64,000 nt of DNA from Puccinellia tenuiflora (taxonomy: Eukaryota; Streptophyta; Magnoliopsida; Poales; Poaceae): contig QRDG01001848.1 in the NCBI GenBank assembly GCA_012064385.1, positions 327,506 to 391,505 on the forward strand, written 5' to 3'. Below are positions 43,726 to 53,550 of this stretch, piece after piece. The position numbers were made by a program, and so were the translations under genes. Under the pieces are notes generated by a model, which was given only the letters and a program-made list of their open reading frames with translations, ran no database searches and was not told the origin of the DNA. Position 1 is the first letter of the stretch. The number at the start of each line of letters is the position of its first letter.

Positions 43726-43899
43726 TGTTAAACATTGTAATACGGTTTTAACCTTTTACGTATAAGGGTATGGAGTAGTACTACAACCCAAATACGCCTT
43801 CATGTAATTGCCACGTGATGGGTTGTTCATCACCTATTTAACACGCACCCGATCGACCCTAGAGGGTAACGATCGTTCCACCAAATCCCAAATCCAATA
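43726..43899 (+). repeat. 3' LTR of the Copia element
   Basis: 174 bp, with a 7-bp AAATCCC-type duplication near its end relative to the 5' LTR. Also ends AATA, immediately before the GATAC duplication. Confidence 0.85.
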
Positions 43900-45319
43900 G
43901 ATACATAGAGTCACGGGCCAGGTGCTGTGACTGCAGCTCTGCTCCCCAAAAGGATTCATACCGTCTGTACTTAGACCAAACCATAAGTTTCTTGCGTCAC
44001 CTGCAAAGTCCGAGAACTCTCTCTCGATTTTTCTCCACTGCGACCCATCGGCGGGGTGTCTCAACTTCCCGTCTTTCTTACGCTCTTCTTTGTGCCATCG
44101 TAACAACCTGGCATGCTCTTTGTTTCTGAACAGACGTTTCAACCGTGGTATTATAGGAGCATACCACATAACCTTAGCAGAAATCCTCTTCCTGGGGGGC
44201 TCGTCATCGCCCTCAACATCACCAGGGTCATCTTGTCTGATCTTGTACCGCAGTGCAATGCATACCGGACATGCATCCAAATTCTCGTACTCCTCACCGC
44301 GGTAAAGGATGCAGTCATTGATGCATGCATGTATCTTATGCACATCTAATCCTAGAGGGCAGATAGCCTTCTTTGCTTCGTACGTAGTCTCGGACAATTC
44401 GTTATCCTTTGGAAGCTTCGGCTTCATTATTTTCAATAACTTCTCAAATCCCTTGTCAGATAAACCAGTCTCTGCCTTCTATTTCAGCAATTCCAGTGTG
44501 GTACCGAGCTTTGTGCTGCCATCTTCGCAATTTGGGTACAGCAACTTTTTGTGATCCTCTAGCATGGCCTCCAACTTCAGCTTCTCCTTTTCTGTATCGC
44601 ATTCTCGTTTTGCATAAGAAATGACCCGACCAAGACCATCATCGGGCTCATCTGACGCCCGTTGTTCTTCACCTCCTTCTTCTTCATTGTCTTCCATCGC
44701 AGTATCACCGTATTCTTCAGGGAACATAGGATAGTTGTCATCATCCTCTTCTTCTCCATTGTCTTCCATCATAACCCCTCTTTCTCCGTGCTTGGTCCAA
44801 ACATTATAGCTGGACATGAAACCTCTCCGAAGCAGGTGGCCTTGAAGGGTTCTTGAGGAGGAATGCTCCTTGACGTTCCGACAGTCCGCACATGGACAAG
44901 GCATAAAACCATCCTCTTTGTTTGCCTCGGCCACAACGAGAAATTTATGCAGGCCTGCAATAAAATCGGGACTGCGTCGGTCGCCGTACATCCATCGCTG
45001 CCGTTCATCCATCTGCACATCATATAATGAGGTTTATCAAGTACAATTAGAAAAACATATTGAATACTGAAATGACCACCGTACATCGACACATGCAATA
45101 TTTCTGTATCAATTATAGATGAAAAGGATAAAGTTGCTAACCTCGGTCGAGGATATCATTTTGTGTGAACTTAAGTGTGGCTCGGGCATTTCATCGAACA
45201 CATCTTGTGTGTGGCAAAGGAAAAAAAGTAGCACCCACTTCCCACCAATCCAAGCAAAAAAAAAACAGAGGAGAGAAGAGGGGGTGTGGCTGGGTGCATA
45301 TATAGGTAGGGGAGGGGCA

Positions 45320-45530
45320 TTCGTCCCGGTTCGTGCTACGAACCGGGACTAATGCTCGCGGCGCGCCACGTGTCCCGGCGCGGGAGCTTTAGTCCCGGTT
45401 CGTAGAACAAACCGGGACGAATGACCCCAACCGAACCGGGACCAATGCCTCACGGGGGCCTGGCAGCTCGAACCGGGACCAATGCCAGGCATTGGTCCCG
45501 GTTTATCACTCAACTGGGATGAATGCAAAT
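45320..45530. repeat. CACTA-2 right subterminal palindromes
   Basis: TTCGTCCCGGTTCG / CGAACCGGGACTAATGC, TTTAGTCCCGGTTCG / ACCGGGACGAATG, and AACCGGGACCAATGCC / GGCATTGGTCCCGGTT pairs. This end faces the NPF gene. Confidence 0.85.
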
Positions 45531-45568
45531 TTGGCTCTGTCGGAAAGGTGGTTTTTCTACTAGTGCAT

Positions 45569-46278
45569 GGTAAACACTTACATAGTCCCGGGCAAAGTTT
45601 GAAAACGCATTCTTGGTACCATAGTGTGGTGGTAAGCTCAACCCATAGAATTCTTTCCGATTATAACCATCTTACAATCTAGGTGTGCTACACTACGTTG
45701 CAAAGTTGGTTGGCTCGACATACCAGTAAACTTGACTCTGAAAAAGAGTGTGTGTCTCTCTTACCAAATCCTTCGGCCACCTCTACTCCAAAAGTGAAAG
45801 TGAGGCAGATCAAATGAACCTTTGACAACGGCAAGTTCTGGAAAACCCAACCCCCCTTTCCCAGGATATACCGATGCAAATCATTGGAGTGGCACTAAAA
45901 GAAAAGAACCCCACACGGATAATGCTCACTATGGCGAGACCACCATCACGTGTAGTTTCCTAGCCATCCATCCATTCATTTTCTCTCTCAATCCAATAAA
46001 ACCCAAAATCGTACGCTCGGTTCCTTGGTCTGAACCGGCGCTATACAGTGACTGGTGGGGTGGTCTGGTCGGCCACCCTCGACCAGCAAAGCTGCAGGCG
46101 CGTCTATATATCCGTGGCTCCATCCTCGCATCACATGTAGGGGCATGTGAAGGCCACAGTCGCACCCGGCTAGCGACCACACCACCTCACCGTCTAGCTA
46201 GCTCCATTGCGCCAAGCTAGCAAGCAGCCACGCGCGTGTTATTCCGCCGGGGCTTGAGCTATCGGTCTCCTGCCAGCC
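45569..46278 (+). promoter_or_regulatory. Upstream region of the NPF gene
   Basis: The 5' flank between the CACTA-2 end and the NPF ATG. A TATA box, TCTATATATCC, is at 46104-46111, which would put the start of transcription near 46135 and give a leader of roughly 145 bp. CACGTG (E-box/ABRE core) is absent; ATCACGTG-like ACGT cores occur near 45945. No reading frame of interest. Confidence 0.5.
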
Positions 46279-48805
46279 ATGGCGAGCACAGCGGCGGTGG
46301 AACCGGACAGAGATGGAGACCTCCGGAGGAAGACGAAGCAGGGTGGCTACAGGACCATGCCGTTCATACTGGGTGAGCACCGTGCAGCTTGCCTGCATGC
46401 ATGAGCATTTCATATGTCTAGGGTGATTCTGAATAATCTTGAGGAAAACAGAGCAAGCATTGTAGAGTTCATCCTAGGACCAAGATGGTTGGTTCATGTT
46501 TGTACCTTGTCCAGTTTTCGATCACGAGCTTCTGGTGGCTTGCATTTTATATGATACAGACGTACGCCTCCCTGTCTTTGGAAATCTGAAACAATTGCCC
46601 AGTAACTTTGTTTCGTTCTTGATTTTTGTTAGTTTGTTCCTTTCCCTATGTTGACAATTAGAGAGAGCATCTCGCAGCATGTTTCTCACATAGACCCACC
46701 GTCGTCAGTTTGTCACACTCTCACTGTGAAATTAACAGAGCTGTAACACGTCCGTGCTGTGGTGCAGCGAACGAGGTGTGCGACCGGTTCGCGACGGCGG
46801 GGTTCGGCGCCAACATGATCACGTACCTGACGCAGCAGCTGCACCTGCCGCTGGTGGAGGCGTCCAACACGCTGACCAACTTCAGCGGCACGGCCAGCCT
46901 GACGCCCATCCTCGGCGCGCTCGCCGCCGACTCCTTCGCCGGCCGCTTCTGGACCATCATCGCCGGCTCCGTCTTCTACCAGCTCGGCATGCTGGGCCTC
47001 GTCGTCTCCGCGCTCGTCCCTTCGCTCCGCCCCGGCCCCTGCTCCGCTTCCCCTCCCGCCGCCATCCCGTGCCGCCGCGCCAACGGGCTGCAGCTCGCCG
47101 TGCTCTACCTCTCCCTGCTCTTCACGTCCCTCGGCTCCGGCGGGATCCGCCCCTGCGTCGTGGCCTTCGGCGCCGACCAGTTCGACCACCAGCAGAAGGA
47201 GGAACAGCAGCATGGGGAAGGGGGCGGCGCGGAGGCGGCGGCGGGGCGGAAGCGGGGGTACTTCAACCTCTACTTCTTCACGATGGGGTTCGCGGTGCTG
47301 CTGGCGCTGACGGTGGTGGTGTACATCCAGGAGAACGTGGGGTGGGGGTGGGGGTTCGGGATCCCGGCCATCGCCATGTTCGTGTCCATCCTGGTGTTCG
47401 TGGCCGGCTACCCGCTCTACGTCCGGCTCAAGCCGGGGGGCAGCCCGTTCACGCGGCTGGCGCAGGTCGCCGCCGCCGCGTACAAGAAGCGGACCGCCCC
47501 GCTGCCGGAGGACCCCGGATCGCTGTACCAGGACAAGGAGCTCGACGCGCTCATCTCCACCAACGGCAGGCTCCTCCACACCAATCAGCTCACGTAAGTG
47601 CTAAATTTGTCCTCAGATTTCTTTGCTCCTCGTAAAGCCTTTGCTTGGTAGCAGAACGTGCACGTACCTACGTCCATAAGTGGCTTGCAAAAAAAAAGGC
47701 ATGCCGGCTGCGTACTTTTGGTGGTGGTTACAATCGGTGCTCAAAGGAAGAAATCCAAATCGAAAATCGGCGTCACACTCGCACTCCACTCACAATCACG
47801 CAGTCACGTCTGCCCTACGTCGCGACGCGCACGTGTGTCAGGCTGTCAGCCCGCAAGCGAAGCTCATCTGACTGACTGCCGTACGTGTGAATTGATTCCT
47901 GCAACAGGTTCTTCGACCGGGCGGCGATCGTGACGCCGGCGGACACCGCCCGCTCCGGCAAGCTGGACCTGTGGCGCCTGTCGACGGTGCACCGGGTGGA
48001 GGAGCTCAAGTCCCTCGTCCGGATGCTGCCCATCTGGTCGGGCGGCATCCTGCTCATCACCGCGGGCTCGCACAACGGCAGCTTCACCATCATGCAGGCG
48101 CGCACCATGGACCGCCACGTCACCGACAGCTTCCAGATCCCGCCGGCGACCATGTCCATCTTCACCACCCTCGCCATGCTCCTCACCCTGGTCCTCTACG
48201 ACCGCGCCTTCGTGCCCCTCGCGCGCCGCGTCACGGGCCTGCCGTCCGGGATCACCTACTTCCAGCGCATGGCCGTCGGGCTCGCGATCTCCATCCTCGG
48301 CGTCGCCGCGGCAGCGCTCGTGGAGGCCAGGCGCCGCGGCACCGCCGCCGAGCACGGGCTCCTGGACACGCCGGCGACCGTGGTGCCGATGAGCGTGTTC
48401 TGGCTGGTGCCGCAGTACGCCATCCATGGCGTGGCTGAGGGGTTCTCCTCGGTCGCGCACATGGAGTTCCTCTACGACCAGGCGCCCGAGAGCATGCGGA
48501 GCACCGCCGCCGCGCTCTTCTGGCTCTCCGCCTCCCTCGGGAGCTACATGGGCACGGTGCTCGTCACGGCGGTGCAGAGCGCCACGCGGGGGCGCGGCGA
48601 CTGGCTCCAGGACAACATCAACCGTGGCAGGCTCGACGCCTACTACTGGCTCGTCACCTGCCTCATGCTGCTCAACCTCGGCTACTACCTCATCTGCTTC
48701 CGTTTCTACACCATGAAGCCATTGGAGCTCGCCGAAGACGGCGGTGACCGCGAGAAGGAGTTCGAGCTGTCCTCTGTCCATAAAAATGGCGGCGGCGACG
48801 TATAG
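46279..48805 (+). CDS. NPF/PTR-family proton-coupled transporter (nitrate or peptide transporter family), NPF3-like
   Basis: Three exons: 46279-46372, 46768-47593 and 47908-48805, with GT-AG introns and phases that close, giving 605 codons. NPF proteins are 12-helix membrane carriers of the major facilitator superfamily that move nitrate, nitrite, peptides or hormones with protons. The start is GGYRTMPFIL; the second exon follows with ANEVCDRFATAGFGANMITY, LTNFSGTASLTPILGALAAD, the PTR2 signature SGGIRPCVVAFGADQFD (residues about 152-170), and YFNLYFFTMGFAVLL. Exon 3 has WRLSTVHRVEELKSLVRMLP, SFQIPPATMSIFTT and FLYDQAPESMRSTAAALFWL. Length and domain order are normal for the family, and no stop or frameshift is present. 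The overall pattern fits the NPF3 group best; the substrate cannot be read from sequence. Strong GC bias at third positions is typical of grass genes. Confidence 0.92.
46373..46767 (+). other. NPF intron 1
   Basis: Phase-1 intron with donor CTGG|GTGAGC and acceptor GTGCAG|CGAACG. No embedded element seen. Confidence 0.85.
47594..47907 (+). other. NPF intron 2
   Basis: Phase-2 intron with donor CTCAC|GTAAGT and acceptor GCAACAG|GTTCTTC. Position conserved in the NPF family as I recall it. Confidence 0.85.
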
Positions 48806-49314
48806 ATCGAGTAGAGGGAGGTTATACTAGTAATTACGGCGAATGTGGTTAGTAAGTTCGGAGTGTACTATAGTAACTAGTAACTAATTAGCTGCACACG
48901 TGTTCACAACTGTGGCAGTTGGAGCTAGCTAGCATGGTTAGTAGCATCCTGGGACAAGATCCAATTGCGAGATCATGATGTGCTGATCATGTCGGGAAAA
49001 AAAATGTTATCAGGCAAAAAGCAACAGATAAATAGAGTACGGATTGTTGCCATGCCTGGGTCATCTTTGTTCGCTTTAATAATTGGAGTAAGAAGATTCT
49101 ATCACAACCGGTTAACTGAGAGAAAGATTAGAGAATGTTTACGTACGTTGCTGAAAAGTGTCCGCTGTTTCACAATAAATTAAAATTTCTTTTCAGAGAT
49201 CAGTGGATCACGGATCACCTTTTTAAGATAGAATATCTGAATCTGCATAGACCACGAGGACCCGGGCTGGGTTTTCTTTTCAGGTTGCATCTACTTTTGC
49301 ACGCGATTGCCTGC
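48806..49314 (+). other. NPF 3' flank
   Basis: No gene. A possible poly(A) signal AATAAA at 49174-49179 would give a 3' UTR of about 390 bp. CACTA-3 starts at 49315. Confidence 0.4.
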
Positions 49315-49339
49315 CACTACGTCACGGTTGACCTATCGG

Positions 49340-49702
49340 GGCATTTTGCTAGAGGCATTTTTTTAAAGTGCCCCGAAAGGTTACAATTAAAAGCATTTTA
49401 ATCAAAGTGTCCCCAAAAGTCATAACCTTTCGGGCCACAAATTCAAAATGCCCCAAATGTCATAGTTTTCGGGGCACAAAATCAAATTGCCCCCAAAAGT
49501 CATAGCTATTCGGGGCACAAATTCAAAGTGCCCCCAAAGGTTGTATCTTTCGGGGCACAAATCCAAAGTGCCCCCAAAAGTCATAGCCTTTTGGGGCACA
49601 AATCCAAAGTGCCCCCAAAAGTTATATCTTTCGGGGCACAAATTCAAAGTGCCCCCAAAAGTTATATTTTTCGGGGCAAAAATTCAAAGTGCCCCCAAAA
49701 CG
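49340..49702. repeat. CACTA-3 left subterminal repeats, 41-bp period
   Basis: About eight copies of CAAAGTGCCCCCAAAAGTCA / TATCTTTCGGGGCACAAAT, periodicity close to 41 bp. Each copy is an imperfect palindrome (GTGCCCC... GGGGCAC). Confidence 0.9.
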
Positions 49703-50204
49703 GATGAATTCTTAAAACTATCGGTGATAGTTCAATTTTTTCCGGTGAATTCTTAAAACTAAAATATATGTTGCCTCAAAATGAAGGGTCAAAAGCATAT
49801 GCATACTCTCGCTTTTTTCAGAAAGATGACAATGATTTTACTAAGGTCCATGGATCTGACAACTGTTTGCTATCTGCACAAGTTAACCTGGTTGCTATCT
49901 GCATGCACAAGAATTTTACTAAGGAATTTTACTTCAGAACAGTTGGTGGCAACGTAGTCTTATTTCAAAACAATCACACAAACATTAACATCACAGTATA
50001 TATAACATGCAGTTGTTCACAACAAATCCATAATTATAACATCACATGCTGCACCACACAGTTCACAAGTTGCACCACACAGTTCACCATCTAGATCACA
50101 TGCTGCACCACACAGTTCACAAGTTGCACCACACAGTTCACCATCTAGATTACTTAAGCTTAAACTCTAGTTAATTGGTAGTCGATGAAGACAAACTGTT
50201 CCAA

Positions 50205-50513
50205 TCACTCTTCCAACTTGGTCATGGTGAGCCTCAGGCACGCTCCATATGGATCCCTCATAGATCTTGGCAGGTTACTCTCATTCTTGAAACTGAACAT
50301 GTAAATTTCTCCTTCTTTAAGCCTGAATGTCCTTGCAACCTTCGGCCAACCACATGCCACGGAAGCCTTGAAACCCTGAGTCATCTTCAGCCGGCAATAC
50401 TTGTTCTCTGTTCTTCCACTGCAGTTCACTACTATTGGTACTAGTGGATAAGCATTTCCAGGAGATCTCAGAAACTTAGTTAGGTAGTAACTTGTAAATT
50501 CAGCTGTAAAATC
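50205..50513 (-). pseudogene. B3-like DNA-binding domain exon inside CACTA-3
   Basis: The exon starts after a CTATTTCCAG acceptor (minus, 50514) and stops at 50205-50207. The encoded piece includes FTSYYLTKFLRSP, LVPIVVNCSGRTENKYCRLK, FKASVACGWPKVARTFRLKE and GEIYMFSFKNE. The pattern (strand, GW..., then xLKEGxxYMFSF) resembles the second half of a plant B3 domain. No intact upstream exon was recognised. It may be a captured host gene piece; the B3 call rests on pattern only. Confidence 0.45.
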
Positions 50514-50800
50514 CTGGAAATAGCAAATAATAATACATTTCAGATAACTTCATCAGCTGCAAATTGAACAATGTTATGGAAAGTTCCTACTCAGTTCCAC
50601 CTATGTAGCTAACAAAGTTCAGTTATCAGTTATCAGGAAGTGCATAATCAGTGATCAGTGACCACACAGTACTGATGACTAGTTGCCTATGGTATAAAGG
50701 AATTATAGTAGAAGTTGCTTTAACCAACAGTTAATACAACTTAACCTAAAGCAAATTATTCAATGGATAACAGTTCAGTTATCAGACTACTTACACAAAG

Positions 50801-51587
50801 TTGATTGCAGAGCAGGCACAGCACAAGAAGATAAAGCTTGAGAAGGTAGAGCAGAGTGTAGTTACAACTGCTCAACAAGAAAGATCAAGTCAGAGAACAG
50901 CATCTAGTCAAGATGGACCTCACAAGACTACTTACACAAAGTTGATTGCAGAGCAGGCACAGCACAAGAAGATAAAGCTTGAGAAGGTAGAGCAGAGTGT
51001 AGTTACAACTGTCCAGCAAGAAAGATCAAGTCAGAGAACAGCAGGGAGTACAAACGAAAAGTTGAAGGCGAAGATAAAAAGACAAGATGTCAAGAGAGGA
51101 ATGGAAGTTACTATAAGATCACCTAACAGTATGTGCGTTGCTGCTATGGGAACAGTTCAGAATGCTGATGACAACAATGATTATGTGGAGGTGCTTATAA
51201 ACCTAGTAGTGAGGAAAACTACTAGGATTCCAGGTGCAAAAGGAAAGGTCAAGGACCTGGCAAATGCACAGTCCAAGTGTATTTTCTGGCCACGGATTAA
51301 TGTAAGAAATGTACCACTGCAGAAATTGTATTACTATTCATGCCACTTTGCTATAACTATATTGTTTTAACTATATAATGCAGGTTAATGAGGTCACAGA
51401 GTCTGACATTCCTGATTCAGAGTCTGAAGCAAATGGAGAAAAGAGAAGAAAGAAAAGGAAAAGAAATATTAGTGAAGTCGCTAACACAAAAGATGGTACT
51501 AATATACCAATTGCTACCTATTTGCTACCTAGTATGCTCCAGATTGCTACCTATTTGCTACCTACATATAGTTGGTACCTAGTATAA
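50801..51587 (+). CDS. CACTA-3 TNPA/tnp1-like protein
   Basis: Two coding exons, about 50801-51301 and 51384-51587, joined in phase (WPRIN then VNEVTESD) by a GTAAGA...ATGCAG intron. The start is uncertain, since an upstream acceptor ATCAG precedes the frame. The N-terminal part is a Gln/Lys-rich segment duplicated in frame (47 residues, LIAEQAQHKKIKLEKVEQSV). The middle (GMEVTIRSPNSMCVAAMGTV, QNADDNNDYVEVLINLVVRK, CIFWPR) resembles the tnp1/En-Spm-like domain of CACTA TNPA proteins, which bind subterminal repeats. The C terminus has a basic EKRRKKRKRN patch, probably nuclear import. No disruption seen in these exons. Confidence 0.55.
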
Positions 51588-52433
51588 CAAAAAGATATTG
51601 TTTATCTACTATAAGATGCCTCATATAACTAAAAGAAAGTGTACCTCAAAATCTTCATTTCCACCAAGATTACATGCATTGGATATGGATTTTCCACTCT
51701 ACCATGGCCTATTCTTAGATATGAATGTTCATCTCTTCCTAGCTCAAAAATCTCGTGACCACATTGTAGTTCATCACTAAATAACAGTTGTAAAATGAAA
51801 GAAGAATTTGAGCAACCCAATGCCACAGGAGCTCAAATGTGGACCATACAGTTTTGCTCAGTGGTACATGCCATGTAGATTACATGCATTTTTGATGGAA
51901 ATAAAAGTGGTATAACTCTAACTGTGTAATCCTATAGTTTACTATAGAAAAGACTTATGAAAAAACTTAGATATGTGTAGTAGGACCAGTTTCGAGCATT
52001 AATTCATGGTGGAACATGTTCAATCTTAGATATGTGTAATATATTGCACAAAAAGTTAAATAGATTGACAAATTAGTACGAATCAGAACTCTTGTTCTTC
52101 AAATATTACCTAGTGTTGCTTCCCTAAATTGAGAAGTCTTACTGTTGTGTTAAAGATTTCAATCAATAGTGATTAAGTGATATTTAGTACAAGAAAATCC
52201 GTTAATAAATGATGATGGTGGCCATAGACCTGTAGCATACAAAATAGATAAACATATATATAGTGTGAGAACATACTTTTATGTGCATGCCTAGAGACAT
52301 TCGAATCTGGGACATTCATTTCTTGAAGATTGGTAATTTATTATACAACAAGATAGTATAGTTCATACCTATTTGCTACCTAGTATGCTCCAGATTGACA
52401 CAAGTACTTTCGTTTGCAGGTACCATATGTTGA

Positions 52434-52555
52434 GATGCTCCAGGTGTTCGAGGTTCCAAGTTCCAGGTTCCAAGTGTTCGAGGTTCCAAGTTCCAGGTTC
52501 CAGGTGTTCGGTACCATATGTTTAGAAGTTCCAGATGTTCCAGATATTCAGACCA
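52434..52555. repeat. Short tandem repeats CCAAGTTCCAGGTT / GTGTTCGAGG
   Basis: About three copies of a unit of roughly 34 bp built from GTTCGAGGTTCCAAGTTCCA inside CACTA-3. No role known. Confidence 0.75.
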
Positions 52556-52741
52556 TGTTGTTACAATCCTTTTTCTGTTATCTACTGTTGGTGAACACCT
52601 GTTCATTTTGATGAACTTTAGAGTTACTGAATGTTTTGCGTCTACTGTTATGGATCTTGTGATTGGATCTTATTATTGGATCTTGCGTGTAATGTTATGG
52701 ATCTTGTATGTACTGTTTGGATGGTTTTTTATTGCCTCTAA

Positions 52742-53060
52742 AAACATTGGGGGCAGATTTTCAATGTGCCCTTAAAAGTTTTTGCGGCATTTTTGGTAAA
52801 TGCCGTAATAACTTTTCGGGGCAGATTGGCAATGTGCCCTTAAAAGTTTTCGGGGCAGAGTGGCAATGTGCCCTTAAAAGTTTTCGGGGCAGTTGCTAAA
52901 GTGCCCTTAAAACTTTTCGGGGCAGTTGCTAAAGTGCCTCTAAATGGTAAGTTTTGGGGGCATTTTAATGAACTGCCCCTAAATTGTTTAGAGGCACGGG
53001 TATATTGGGCACTTGAAAAAGTGCCCTTAAAACTTATTGGGGGCAATGAATTGACATTTC
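52742..53060. repeat. CACTA-3 right subterminal repeats
   Basis: Copies of TTCGGGGCAG(A/T)T and AATGTGCCCTTAAAAGTT, spaced about 41 bp, mirror the left-end repeats in inverted order with GGGGCA cores. Confidence 0.9.
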
Positions 53061-53106
53061 GGGGCACTTTAAAATTCCCCAAAAGCTCAACCGTGACGTA
53101 GTGTGC

Positions 53107-53547
53107 GTCAGGTTGAACCGCTAGCAGCTAATTAAATCAAAGCAGAACAAAGTTCATATTTCATCTCAAGCTCTTAAAGAAGTTTACTCTCCATTCCAGA
53201 ACATTTGTTTGGTCCAGTCCGAACCTCGAACTCTTCATAAAGTTCACATTCCATCTGATCTGAGGAAAATGATGACATGGATTACCCTATCGTCCTCCTT
53301 TTTTTAGAGATAGCTGCTGGCCTCTGTTTTTTCTTTCTTATTATGACCTCTGCGTACATGCATGCTGCCTGCTGGGCTGGTGCCTGTTGGGCTCGGACGC
53401 TCGCGGAAGGTAGGCCAGAGAGCATGCGGGAGAGCGACCTCGGTTGCCCTAATAATACAAGCAGTATTAATGGGTCACAGTGCCAGCATGGGCCAACTGG
53501 TCTAGTAATAATGCTTGTTATTTTTGTTGGGAAGCAGGGGCCACGAC
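53107..53547. other. Intergenic sequence, nothing recognised
   Basis: Gap between CACTA-3 and the Harbinger element; a few short frames, no domain. Confidence 0.4.
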
Positions 53548-53550
53548 TTA

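Larger units (their letters stand above)
38586..43899 (+). mobile_element. Copia LTR retrotransposon with short LTRs
   Basis: The LTRs are 38586-38752 (167 bp) and 43726-43899 (174 bp), both starting TGTTAAACATTG, with 5-bp duplication GATAC (38581-38585 and 43900-43904). PBS TGGTATCAGAGC (38753-38764) and polypurine AAGGGGGG (43718-43724) sit at the right places. By eye the LTRs differ by five substitutions and one 7-bp indel, so the insertion is fairly young. Domains run gag, protease, integrase, RT, RNase H, the Copia order. Several frame breaks in gag and integrase make this copy defective. It interrupts the CACTA-2 transposase in opposite orientation. Confidence 0.93.
37206..45018 (-). 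pseudogene. CACTA-2 TNP2-type transposase, split by a Copia insertion
   Basis: Coding lies at 45018-43900 and 38585 to about 37206 on the minus strand. The N-terminal part has the transposase-associated domain (WMYGDRRSPDFIAGLHKFLV, CPCADCRN) and the Tnp2 start (ICPLGLDVHKIHACINDCIL, LSTDGMNPFGEQSCSHSTWP). A single TAG at 44479-44481 replaces the Trp codon found in CACTA-1 (LLQWKA). The Copia element separates this from YNLPPWLCMKRKFIMMPVLI. One frameshift follows near 38000, then VTKNLCVNLLGFLGVYGKTK, FPPSFFNIMTHLLVHLVDEI and VLKKYVHNRARPEGSISKGY. It retains the FNIMTHLL block that CACTA-1 lacks, then is truncated at about 37206. Less decayed than CACTA-1 TNP2 but inactive. Confidence 0.9.
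32189..45565 (-). mobile_element. CACTA-2, inverted CACTA transposon split by a Copia element
   Basis: The left end is CACTAGTGGAAAACCCCCC (32189); the right end, as reverse complement, is CACTAGTAGAAAAACCACC (finishing at 45565). Flanking 3-bp duplication CAT (32186-32188 and 45566-45568). Genes run right to left: TNP2, the shared control module, ORFb, a GC-rich leader and an ORF2 remnant. Total 13.4 kb, about 8.1 kb without the Copia insertion. Subterminal palindromes use GTCCCGGTT / AACCGGGAC instead of the ACCGGTACTAAAG motif of CACTA-1. ORF2 is mostly deleted. Confidence 0.93.
49315..53103 (+). mobile_element. CACTA-3, compact CACTA element without TNP2
   Basis: A perfect 17-bp terminal inverted repeat, CACTACGTCACGGTTGA, stands at both ends (49315-49331 and 53087-53103), with the 3-bp duplication TGC (49312-49314 and 53104-53106). 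The family is unrelated to CACTA-1 and CACTA-2 in its termini and subterminal repeats. At 3.8 kb it lacks a transposase but has a TNPA/tnp1-like gene and a B3-like exon. Confidence 0.93.

Noticed and set aside
46713..47635. Long minus-strand and alternative plus-strand frames overlapping the NPF gene
   Set aside because: Shadows of the GC-rich NPF coding exons; no domain and no splice support.
49340..49702. Plus- and minus-strand frames made of repeating peptides
   Set aside because: The 41-bp subterminal repeats of CACTA-3 happen to be open in some frames; they are non-coding transposon ends.
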